Positions 17,952-25,559 of a stretch of DNA of 64,000 nt are shown here, in pieces. Position 1 is the first letter of the stretch. The number at the start of each line of letters is the position of its first letter. Position numbers and translations under genes: made by a program. A model generated the notes under the pieces. That model saw only the letters and a program-made list of their open reading frames with translations, made no database searches and had not been told where the DNA came from. The stretch comes from Actinobacteria bacterium IMCC26077 (GTDB lineage: Bacteria; Actinomycetota; Actinomycetes; Nanopelagicales; Nanopelagicaceae). Location: the NCBI GenBank assembly GCA_002284915.1, contig CP015606.1, positions 682,001 through 746,000 on the forward strand, written 5' to 3'.

Positions 17952-19123
17952 TGGTGTCAAAGTTAACGACGCCTTCACTGAGCGAACTACGTCAGCGCAA
18001 GAGTACGAAGTGGCGTGAGTATGACCTGGATGTCTTGCCGCTTCCTGTCGCCGAAATGGATTATCCGATAGCTGAGCCGATCATCGACGCCGTATCAGAG
18101 ATGATGAAACGTTCAGATACGGGTTATCTAGGCAAGTTCCCTGAGCTGGGTCAGGCATTTGCTGGGTTTGCTGCGCGGCGATGGAAGTGGAAAGTCGAGC
18201 CAGAATCTATCCGGATAGCTACTGATGTTGGCGTGGCAACGATTGAGATCTTGCGAACTCTTGGTGCGCCAGGCGACCGAGTCGTCGTGATGCCACCGGT
18301 ATATCCCGCGTTCTATAACTGGACGAAGGAGATTAATTTCCCCATCGTAGAGGCTCCGCTCACAAAGTTGGCCCGAGATAGCAAAAGTGATAACCACTAT
18401 GGTTATCGAGTTGATCTCGCCGCCTTAGAGCGGGAGTTCGCTGCAGGCGCAAAATTCTTTGTGATATCTAATCCACATAACCCATTGGGGATGATCTTCT
18501 CTGTCGATGAACTCCAAGATATGGCAGCGCTGGCAAAGAGTTATGGCGTCATTATTCTCAGCGATGAGATTCATGCGCCATTAACCTACCGAGGCGAGGT
18601 TTTCACTCCGTTTGCTTCAGTGAGCGACGATGCTCGAAATCAAACAATCACCCTTACCTCTGCAAGTAAGTCTTGGAATTTAGCTGGTATGAAGTGTTCG
18701 ATTTTCTTCACTGAAAACCCAGAGTTGCATGAGAAGCTTGAGCCGCTCGTTAAGGGGATTAGACATCGAGCTTCGCTAGTTGGTGCGGTCTCGCACGTGG
18801 TCGCTTTCGCTGAATGCGATTCCTGGCTTGATAGCGCCATCGAAACAATCGAAAATAGCGGGGAGCATCTTCAGAAGTTGGTAGCGGCTCATTGGCCTCA
18901 AGTAAGCCTTTCGCAACCACGAAATAGCTACCTCTCCTGGATTGATTTCAGTAAAACCCAACTGGGCGAGGATCCTGCTGCGCAATTATTGGAGCGAGCC
19001 AGGGTTGCTCTGAGCTCAGGTATCCCCTTTGGTAGCGGTGGCGCTCATCATGCTCGATTGAACTTTGCAACATCAGCGGAGATTTTGGAAGAGGCCGTTG
19101 CAAGAATTGCGCCATGTCTCTAG
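17951..19123 (+). CDS. MalY/PatB-type PLP-dependent C-S lyase
   Basis: A 390-residue fold-type I aminotransferase-like protein. The PLP Lys is in TSASKSWNLAGMK, with SNPHNPLG and DEIHAPL upstream and the C-terminal Arg in HHARLNFATS. This combination is characteristic of MalY/PatB cystathionine beta-lyases, which cleave cystathionine or cysteine to pyruvate and ammonia plus a thiol. Together with msrAB and the Cys/Met PLP enzyme at 20.7 kb it gives the area a sulfur amino acid flavour. Aminotransferase activity is the alternative. Confidence 0.88.
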   Translation: MVSKLTTPSLSELRQRKSTKWREYDLDVLPLPVAEMDYPIAEPIIDAVSEMMKRSDTGYLGKFPELGQAFAGFAARRWKWKVEPESIRIATDVGVATIEILRTLGAPGDRVVVMPPVYPAFYNWTKEINFPIVEAPLTKLARDSKSDNHYGYRVDLAALEREFAAGAKFFVISNPHNPLGMIFSVDELQDMAALAKSYGVIILSDEIHAPLTYRGEVFTPFASVSDDARNQTITLTSASKSWNLAGMKCSIFFTENPELHEKLEPLVKGIRHRASLVGAVSHVVAFAECDSWLDSAIETIENSGEHLQKLVAAHWPQVSLSQPRNSYLSWIDFSKTQLGEDPAAQLLERARVALSSGIPFGSGGAHHARLNFATSAEILEEAVARIAPCL

Positions 19124-20649
19124 GTGTTAATTCCACTTACGACGTAATAGTTGTCGGAGGTGGACATAATGGAATGGTCGCTGCGTCATATTTAGCGAAA
19201 TCTGGAAAGCGAGTCTTGCTCCTCGAAGCGCGGGGCAACCTTGGGGGAGCGTCAATCAGTTATCAAGCCTTCCCGGAGTTCCCAGTACACCTCTCTCGCT
19301 ATTCGTATTTAGTCTCGCTCTTTCCCGATCAAATCAAGGCGGATTTATCTCTGAACTTCCGAACTATTTCAAGGAAAGTCTCCTCTTATACACCGGTACA
19401 ACAAGGTGACGAGCATTTAGGTTTGCTTGTTGAGCGAACTCCTGGAGCGGCAACGGCAGATTCCTTTTACAAACTAACAGGTTCACATACTGAATTTGAG
19501 AAGTGGCGCGATTTCTATGGTCGCCTTGAGGGATTGGCTCAATTTCTCGCGCCCACCTTGCTCGAACCATTGCGGACTGAAGTTGATTTGAAATCAAATT
19601 TTGCTGATGGCGCTTTGTGGCGCGAGATTTTTGAGCAACCAATCGGAGTCACGGTCTCGCAATATTTCCGTGATGACATAGTTCGAGGAGTTGTGCTTAC
19701 CGATGCATTGGTCGGAACTTTCTCTTCCGTTGATGATCTTCAAGCTAATATCTGCTTCCTCTATCACGTAATCGGAAATGGCACGGGAGAGTGGCGGGTT
19801 CCTGAGGGCGGCATGGGCGCTTTAGCAAAAGAGCTTTCTCGAGTAGCGACGAATTCGGGAGTAGAAATCCTCCTTAATCGTCGGGTGGATGCAATCAGTG
19901 GCGGTACCAGTGGTGTGGAAGTTTCAACTAGTGATGGCGAAGGCTACTTTGCGCGAAATCTTGTGTGGGCAGCAGATGACCGGTCGCTCGCACGTCTACT
20001 TGGCACCCCAGAACGACCCCGTCGTGACGGTTCGCAAATGAAAATTAATATGTTATTGAAGCAGTTGCCAGAGTTGAAGAGTGGTTTTGATCCAAACCTT
20101 GCATTTGCAGGCACTTTCCATATCGACGAGAGCGCAATCCAACTCGAGTCTGCTTTTCAATTAGCAAAGGCTGGAGTTTTGCCACAAGTGATTCCTGCGG
20201 AAGTCTATTGCCACTCGCTGACGGACCAGTCGATTGTCGGTGAGACCGGCCTGCACACCTTAACGCTTTTTGCATTTCACACTCCGGCAGAACTTTTTGA
20301 GGAGAATCGCGAGCTCAATACAGCAAAGGTAACCGAGCGAATCATTTCAGGAATTAATACGTATCTCGCCTCGCCTATTGAAGACGCTCTCGCCTATGAC
20401 TCGCAAGGTCGCGCATGTCTTGAAGTGAAGAGTCCACTTGATCTTGAAGATGAGCTCGACCTCCCTCGCGGAAATATCTTTCATGGAGATTTAACAATGC
20501 CATTTGCTCAAGAGTTACCTGCGGGGGCATGGGGGAGTGAGACGGAACAAGCCAATATCTTTCTTGGTGGTGCAAGTGCGATTCGAGGTGGTGGCGTCAG
20601 TGGCATAGCTGGCCATAACGCGGCTTTTGCAATCATCAACAAGGGGTGA
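19114..20649 (+). CDS. FAD-dependent oxidoreductase, phytoene-desaturase/PYROXD2-like
   Basis: A 511-residue flavoprotein with the N-terminal dinucleotide fold VIVVGGGHNGMVAASYLAKSG and acidic LLLEA strand end, and a C-terminal FAD-binding segment (IFLGGASAIRGGGVSGIAGHNA). The whole-length pattern matches the amine oxidase/phytoene desaturase superfamily, closest in appearance to PYROXD2-type proteins of unknown substrate. No other carotenoid genes are nearby, so a carotenoid role is not supported. It overlaps the preceding lyase gene by 10 nt. Confidence 0.83.
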   Translation: MSLGVNSTYDVIVVGGGHNGMVAASYLAKSGKRVLLLEARGNLGGASISYQAFPEFPVHLSRYSYLVSLFPDQIKADLSLNFRTISRKVSSYTPVQQGDEHLGLLVERTPGAATADSFYKLTGSHTEFEKWRDFYGRLEGLAQFLAPTLLEPLRTEVDLKSNFADGALWREIFEQPIGVTVSQYFRDDIVRGVVLTDALVGTFSSVDDLQANICFLYHVIGNGTGEWRVPEGGMGALAKELSRVATNSGVEILLNRRVDAISGGTSGVEVSTSDGEGYFARNLVWAADDRSLARLLGTPERPRRDGSQMKINMLLKQLPELKSGFDPNLAFAGTFHIDESAIQLESAFQLAKAGVLPQVIPAEVYCHSLTDQSIVGETGLHTLTLFAFHTPAELFEENRELNTAKVTERIISGINTYLASPIEDALAYDSQGRACLEVKSPLDLEDELDLPRGNIFHGDLTMPFAQELPAGAWGSETEQANIFLGGASAIRGGGVSGIAGHNAAFAIINKG

Positions 20650-20656
20650 TTTCTAG

Positions 20657-20662
20657 TACCCT
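20657..20662 (+). promoter_or_regulatory. -10 box TACCCT, leaderless promoter
   Basis: TACCCT ends 6 nt before ATG 20669; no ribosome-binding sequence is present before that ATG. Confidence 0.55.
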
Positions 20663-20668
20663 TCGAAT

Positions 20669-21754
20669 ATGGCCGAGCTTCATTCAGATGAGAATCAGCT
20701 GCGCCCCGAGACGCAAGTGGTCCAAGAGGGTCGACCAGAGCGCGAACCCGGCGGCCCCATCATCGGCGGAATCGCCGTCTCCACCACCTATCGGGCGGGT
20801 GGCGAATACATCTATGGGCGCTCTGATAACGACACGTGGAAAGACCTCGAAGCGGTTTTAGGTGCTCTTGAAGCAGGGCGCGCCCTCGTCTTTTCTTCGG
20901 GGATGTCAGCAATCTCAGCGACCTTTGATCTTGTGCCACCTGGCGGCGTTGTAGTCGCTCCAACTGCGGGTTACATGAATACTTTTGTGCAATTACGAAA
21001 ATTAGAGGCTAATAACCGACTATGCGTGCGCTGGGTTGAGATAGATGATCTGAAATCTGTAGTTGCCGCGCTCGATGGCGCTGCGATGCTCTTCTTTGAG
21101 TCCCCGGTCAATCCACTTCTTACCGTCGCTGATGTCGAAGGATTAATTCGCGAAGCGAAGAGACGCGGAGTGCTCGTAGCAATCGACAACACTTTTGCCA
21201 CGCCGCTCCGACAGCAACCTCTCAAACTCGGCGCCGATGTTGTCGTCCATTCTCTGACTAAAGCGCTCTCTGGACACAGCGATGTAGTACTCGGAACTGC
21301 AGTCACAAAATCTGATGAGTTATTCGAAAAGTTACTCTCCTATCGGAAAGATTCCGGTGCCAACGCAGGGCCATTCGAAGCGTGGTTAGCGCTGAGGGGA
21401 TTACGAACATTTCCGATTCGCTTCAATCAAGCTGAAACAAGCGCCAAGATCTTGGTGGAGCGATTAGCACAACATCCGGCAGTGGAGCGGGTTCGTTATC
21501 CGGGATTCGGTTTCATGATATCTATCGAAGTAAAAGGTGGAGCCCGCGCAGCTGATAAGGCCTGCAATGCCTCACGAATCTGGTCGTACGCAACAAGTTT
21601 AGGCGGGGTGGAATCTCTCTGGGAACGCCGCCGTCGCCATGGAGATGAGCCGGTCGAAGTTCCAGAGAATCTCGTGCGAATGTCGGTGGGAATCGAACAT
21701 GTCGAGGACTTGTGGAGCGATCTTGAGCAAGCGCTCACCCGATCCCAAAGTTAA
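20669..21754 (+). CDS. Cys/Met metabolism PLP-dependent enzyme (cystathionine gamma-synthase/lyase type)
   Basis: A 361-residue enzyme of the trans-sulfuration family. Seen: substrate/PLP segment YIYGRSDNDTWKDLE, GMSAISATF, DNTFATPL and the PLP Lys in VHSLTKALSGHSDVVLG; the C terminus ends with EHVEDLWSDLEQAL. The length is slightly short (usual about 380-400). It may be a cystathionine gamma-synthase, gamma-lyase, or methionine gamma-lyase-like enzyme; the active-site residues visible do not decide. It is a stand-alone transcript. Confidence 0.87.
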   Translation: MAELHSDENQLRPETQVVQEGRPEREPGGPIIGGIAVSTTYRAGGEYIYGRSDNDTWKDLEAVLGALEAGRALVFSSGMSAISATFDLVPPGGVVVAPTAGYMNTFVQLRKLEANNRLCVRWVEIDDLKSVVAALDGAAMLFFESPVNPLLTVADVEGLIREAKRRGVLVAIDNTFATPLRQQPLKLGADVVVHSLTKALSGHSDVVLGTAVTKSDELFEKLLSYRKDSGANAGPFEAWLALRGLRTFPIRFNQAETSAKILVERLAQHPAVERVRYPGFGFMISIEVKGGARAADKACNASRIWSYATSLGGVESLWERRRRHGDEPVEVPENLVRMSVGIEHVEDLWSDLEQALTRSQS

Positions 21755-21756
21755 AT

Positions 21757-23190
21757 TTAGCTACATCGGGGAGCGGTGTTATGCAGGATCTTTCCCGGAT
21801 TGAGAATGTGGTTTGGATCGAAGAAGTTTTTGATTCCAAGCATCACATCGATTGCGCTTTGACCAGTCTCTTCGACTAAGGCATCGATTTTTCCAGCACC
21901 TACGCCATGCTCGCCGGTGCACGTGCCACCCATCGCAATGATGCGCATTGCTAGCTCATGTGCAATCTCACGAATATCATCGAGTTGTTCTGGTTTTTCC
22001 GGATCGGTGATGATGAAGGTATGGAAGTTTCCATCGGCAACATGGCCTAGGACTGTGTATGGATAACCCTTTTCTGTGAGAAAGCTATCGGCCATACCCA
22101 CTGCCTCACCTAGTAGCGAGAGCGGCACAACCGAATCGGTGCTAACCCCGCGTTTTCCAGGATGGGCCGCGATGCTCGCCCAGTGCACGTGATGGCGGGC
22201 CTCCCAAAGTTTCCGCCGAGCGCCTTCATCGCTAGTCCATTCGAATTCAGTGCCGCCGAATTCAGCGACGATCTCTTGAGTGGACTTGGCATCTTCCTCG
22301 ACCCCTTTAGGGCTGCCGTGAAATTCAAAGAAGAGCGTGGGACTCTCCGTAAGGGTGAGATTTGAGTACGAGTTGATGTTTTTTATGCAGTTCGGATCGA
22401 GGAATTCGCATCGTGCGATGGCAATTCCGGATCGGACTATCGCAGTCGCAGCCTCAACTCCCGCCTGTAGGTTTGGGAATCGCGCGATTGCAGCAGCCAT
22501 CTTTTCTGGTGTGCCATATAGCTTGAGCGTGAGTTCTGTAATGACAGCAAGAGTGCCCTCAGAACCAACGAGTAAACGCGTTATATCGTAGCCAGCAGAT
22601 AGTTTGCGGGTACCACGACCAACATGAATTACTTCACCATTTGCCAATACTGCGGTGAGAGCTAGAACGTTGTCACGCATCGACCCGTAGCGCACCGTTG
22701 TCGTTCCGGCGGCGCCGGTTGCTGCCATTCCACCTAGCGTGGCATCAGCGCCAGGATCCACCGAGAAAAAAAGTCCATGTGGTGCAAGCTTCTCATTGAG
22801 CGCAACTCGATGAACGCCCGCTTCGACTCTGACCATCAGATCATCGGGTCTGATTTCAAGGATGCGATTCATCTCCGTGAGATCAAGTGATATGCCGCCA
22901 TAGAAAGCGAGAATGTGTCCTTCAAGGGAGGTTCCAGCACCGAATGGAATCACCGGAATACCTACTTGGTTGCAGTACCTCAGAATTGCAGCTACTTCCT
23001 CGGTAGTTTTTGGGTAAACCACCGCATCGGGCAGTACCGCTGGCCACGCTGATTCATCATGGCCATGTTGTTCGAGCGCAGCTTGCGAGGTGTTAACGCC
23101 ACCGCTCGCTAATTTCTGGAGTTGTTCAATGTGTTCTGAAGTCAACGCGAATCGAGTGAATTCTGAAGGTCGTTGCGTTGAGGTGCTCAT
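21757..23190 (-). CDS. FAD-linked oxidase, GlcD/D-lactate dehydrogenase type
   Basis: A 477-residue flavoprotein: PCMH-type FAD domain (about 35-225) with PFGAGTSLEGH and DPGADATLGGMAATGAAGTTTVRYG, then the FAD-oxidase C domain ending GGTCTGEHGVGAGK and FDPNHILNPGKI. It most likely oxidises D-lactate, glycolate or a similar 2-hydroxy acid and passes electrons to the respiratory chain. No glcE or glcF subunits are adjacent, which favours a single-subunit D-lactate dehydrogenase (cytochrome type). Confidence 0.9.
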   Translation of the reverse strand: MSTSTQRPSEFTRFALTSEHIEQLQKLASGGVNTSQAALEQHGHDESAWPAVLPDAVVYPKTTEEVAAILRYCNQVGIPVIPFGAGTSLEGHILAFYGGISLDLTEMNRILEIRPDDLMVRVEAGVHRVALNEKLAPHGLFFSVDPGADATLGGMAATGAAGTTTVRYGSMRDNVLALTAVLANGEVIHVGRGTRKLSAGYDITRLLVGSEGTLAVITELTLKLYGTPEKMAAAIARFPNLQAGVEAATAIVRSGIAIARCEFLDPNCIKNINSYSNLTLTESPTLFFEFHGSPKGVEEDAKSTQEIVAEFGGTEFEWTSDEGARRKLWEARHHVHWASIAAHPGKRGVSTDSVVPLSLLGEAVGMADSFLTEKGYPYTVLGHVADGNFHTFIITDPEKPEQLDDIREIAHELAMRIIAMGGTCTGEHGVGAGKIDALVEETGQSAIDVMLGIKNFFDPNHILNPGKILHNTAPRCS

Positions 23191-23196
23191 ATGCCA

Positions 23197-23202
23197 AGCC
23201 TA
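23197..23202 (-). promoter_or_regulatory. -10 box TAGGCT, leaderless promoter of GlcD-type gene
   Basis: On the minus strand TAGGCT ends 6 nt before ATG 23190, the same hexamer and spacing as before the DUF6912 gene and argG. Confidence 0.6.
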
Positions 23203-23273
23203 AGGGATGCGCTCCAAAGAGTATTGCCATACCCTTGTGCCGTTCGGGACCATCGTATTGAGAGGGGCTCAAA

Positions 23274-23663
23274 GTGAGTGAAACCAGTAGTGGGTATCTT
23301 CCTGGAGTCTGCAATATTGGTTCCCGCGAGATCATGCGCCGTCGCGCCGTTGGGATAGCAGCCCTCGTTTTCGCGATGATTTCTGGGTACACCCTCTATG
23401 CAGCTGACGATCTCACCAAGTCGGCGCGTTGGGGAGTCTTCTTCCCACTCTTTGTCTCGGCTATCGGTTTCATTCAGGCGCGAAATAAATTCTGCCTTGC
23501 TTACGGATTAGCCGGCACGTTCAACTTTGGAAAAATTGGCGACATGGAGAGAGTCTTCGACGCCGAAAGCAAAAAGTCAGACCGCAGCAAAGCGCTAGTT
23601 ATCTTGGTGCAATCGGCAATTATTGCGGGTGTCACCACAGCGATCTTTGTCTCGCTGCCATAA
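23274..23663 (+). CDS. small membrane protein of unknown function
   Basis: A 129-residue protein starting GTG, with AGAGGGG about 9 nt upstream. Three hydrophobic segments (about 25-42, 50-66 and 107-127) flank a short motif AYGLAGTFNFGKIG and a basic loop. I recognise no characterised family. It stands between two minus-strand genes and ends 3 nt from the mutarotase-like stop. Confidence 0.7.
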   Translation: MSETSSGYLPGVCNIGSREIMRRRAVGIAALVFAMISGYTLYAADDLTKSARWGVFFPLFVSAIGFIQARNKFCLAYGLAGTFNFGKIGDMERVFDAESKKSDRSKALVILVQSAIIAGVTTAIFVSLP

Positions 23664-23666
23664 CTT

Positions 23667-24584
23667 CTATTTCAATTCGATGTGAATTGAAAAGGTTTTT
23701 GATTCGCCTGGCTTCAAAACTTCGGCAAGGTTTTTCTCGACCGCTCCGATAAGGCGTGTTCCTGGTGGGACCGATGCTGGCTCGAGGGCGGTGATCTTCG
23801 TTCGACGATGGAACGGGAAGATATCTGCACCATTCTCCTGCCAGTACCACAGGTGTGGAAATTCTTTTGGATCCCATGACGCTCTGGTCCGTTGACCAAA
23901 ATCAGGGTTGGTCCACTCGATCCACCCCTCACTATCTCTGAGGATGTATACCAAGCGCGCCTCTTTATCCATGTTTCGGTTACGAATGTTGATGCCGTGC
24001 TTATCCATATCTTTCCATTTGAACTCGTCGGCATAACCTTCTTGGACATAATCATGGAATTTCCAGAGAGTGTTCTCAGGACCAGTGACGATTCCATTAT
24101 CTGAACCCCGATAAGCGATGTGCTCAACTTTGATGAAGGGCTCATCGCGATCGCCGATGTTCTTGATGGTTGTGGTGACCGTTAACAGCGGCTTCACGCT
24201 ATCTAGATGGGCGATGCGATGAACATGAAATGCGCCAAAAATCTCGACATCGTGGATGATTTCATTAGCTGTCTTTTCTACTAAACGCCAGGGAAGAATC
24301 GAGCTGTCACCATGGAAGCTGTGATGGCGTCCACCGACATCGCACTCTTTGTCGGCACTCGGCGTGAGCAATTGCCAGCCCCCGCGATAGCGTGACATCC
24401 AATAATGTTCACTTTCGCCATGGGGATACTCGATTGGCAGCTCCTCGATATCATCGAACTCGTACCACGCAAGGACGTTGGCATCCTTATCACCAGTTTT
24501 TCCAATGTGAGTGATAGTTGCGCCCCTGGTCAGGTCAATCTTTACACTGAGAGCGGGAGTAGTTAATTCGACAATTTCATTCAT
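23667..24584 (-). CDS. galactose-mutarotase-like (aldose 1-epimerase fold) protein
   Basis: A 305-residue all-beta protein with no signal peptide. The start SVKIDLTRGATITHIG and the late segments (FIKVEHIAYRG, VPPGTRLIGAVEKN) resemble the galactose mutarotase superfamily, including DUF4432-like members. The catalytic His/Glu pair cannot be assigned confidently. It probably acts on the anomeric carbon of a sugar or just binds one. It has its own -10 box although it follows the kinase gene by 31 nt. Confidence 0.65.
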   Translation of the reverse strand: MNEIVELTTPALSVKIDLTRGATITHIGKTGDKDANVLAWYEFDDIEELPIEYPHGESEHYWMSRYRGGWQLLTPSADKECDVGGRHHSFHGDSSILPWRLVEKTANEIIHDVEIFGAFHVHRIAHLDSVKPLLTVTTTIKNIGDRDEPFIKVEHIAYRGSDNGIVTGPENTLWKFHDYVQEGYADEFKWKDMDKHGINIRNRNMDKEARLVYILRDSEGWIEWTNPDFGQRTRASWDPKEFPHLWYWQENGADIFPFHRRTKITALEPASVPPGTRLIGAVEKNLAEVLKPGESKTFSIHIELK

Positions 24585-24590
24585 GACTGC

Positions 24591-24596
24591 ATCGTA
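24591..24596 (-). promoter_or_regulatory. -10 box TACGAT, leaderless promoter of mutarotase-like gene
   Basis: Minus-strand TACGAT ends 6 nt before ATG 24584. Confidence 0.5.
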
Positions 24597-24615
24597 GGGT
24601 GGGTGGCGGTGCTAA

Positions 24616-25536
24616 TCAATGGGTATTTGCAGCGCGCTCGAGATTTTCAAGAAACTCGCTACTTGTGAAGTCTCGCTTCGCTTGATCGTATTTCTCGAGT
24701 CCCCAAGACCAGAAATCAAAATCAATAGCAGAGATTGAATCTTGAATCGAAGCCCACAACGTCCAGCCATATCGAGCCAGGAGAGCAAAGAGCCAGGCGC
24801 GGGCAACCTTTTCAGGTCGTGAGACTAGGTAGTACGCAGTGACCAATTCCTCCAGCTGATCACTATCCATTTTTGCCTCAGCCCAGATATTGCCCAACTC
24901 GAAACATGCATCGTTATTGCCCGAGTACTCGTAATCAATCAGCCAAATTTTATTCCCATCATCAATAAAGTTTGCAGGCAGAAGGTCGTTATTGCATGGA
25001 ACTTTACCGTCATCAAGAATCGCGAGCGCTCGTTTCATCTGGTCGACCTTGTTGGCGAAGTCCAGGTAATCGCTAGGAAGTTTGAAACCGCGCTCTTGAA
25101 CAATCTTGAGATAGTTCTGTTGAATATTGAACATATCGAAATCTCGCGTGAATGGTCGGGCTGAATGTAGCTGACGGCAACTTTTTGCTATTCGCTCTAA
25201 ATTGCGAGAGACATCATCAGCATCGAAAGTTTTACCATCGATAAATCCAATAACAAGCAGTCCGTCGTTTGGAAGATATTCGTAAACCTTCGCGCCAATG
25301 CCGATATCAGCGGCGATGCTGGAATTGGCATATTCAGCATCTCGATCTATTGAAAGCAACCCCGAATCGTTACTGGAGATACGGACTACATAATCGCGCG
25401 CTGGAGTCGTTACTCGTAAATTTCGATTAGTGATTCCACCGGATAACTCGGTGAGTTCGTGGCGCTGTGCAAGCAGCGGAACTTTATCGAGCAGGTGGCC
25501 GAATCTTTCTTCAAGCTCGGTTCTGGCTCCAGACAT
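24616..25536 (-). CDS. choline/ethanolamine-kinase-like phosphotransferase
   Basis: A 306-residue kinase of the choline kinase/APH fold. The catalytic loop reads CNNDLLPANFI and the Mg-binding Asp follows in WLIDYEYSGNNDACFELGN; the N-lobe has GGITNRNLRV. Substrates of such proteins include choline, ethanolamine and amino sugars. ATG 25536 is preferred because TATCCT ends 6 nt before it; ATG 25551 would add five residues and leave 8 nt to the divergent start. It is divergent from a dimethylglycine-dehydrogenase-like gene, so a joint role in choline-derived compounds is plausible but unproven. Confidence 0.82.
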   Translation of the reverse strand: MSGARTELEERFGHLLDKVPLLAQRHELTELSGGITNRNLRVTTPARDYVVRISSNDSGLLSIDRDAEYANSSIAADIGIGAKVYEYLPNDGLLVIGFIDGKTFDADDVSRNLERIAKSCRQLHSARPFTRDFDMFNIQQNYLKIVQERGFKLPSDYLDFANKVDQMKRALAILDDGKVPCNNDLLPANFIDDGNKIWLIDYEYSGNNDACFELGNIWAEAKMDSDQLEELVTAYYLVSRPEKVARAWLFALLARYGWTLWASIQDSISAIDFDFWSWGLEKYDQAKRDFTSSEFLENLERAANTH

Positions 25537-25542
25537 AAGTTC

Positions 25543-25548
25543 AGGATA
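25543..25548 (-). promoter_or_regulatory. -10 box TATCCT, leaderless promoter of kinase gene
   Basis: Minus-strand TATCCT ends 6 nt before ATG 25536 and overlaps by two bases the -10 box of the divergent gene. Confidence 0.5.
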
Positions 25549-25552
25549 CATT
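25547..25552 (+). promoter_or_regulatory. -10 box TACATT, leaderless promoter of DMGDH-like gene
   Basis: TACATT ends 7 nt before ATG 25560 and overlaps the opposite-strand -10 box, so the two polymerases probably compete. Confidence 0.5.
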
Positions 25553-25559
25553 TTGGGCT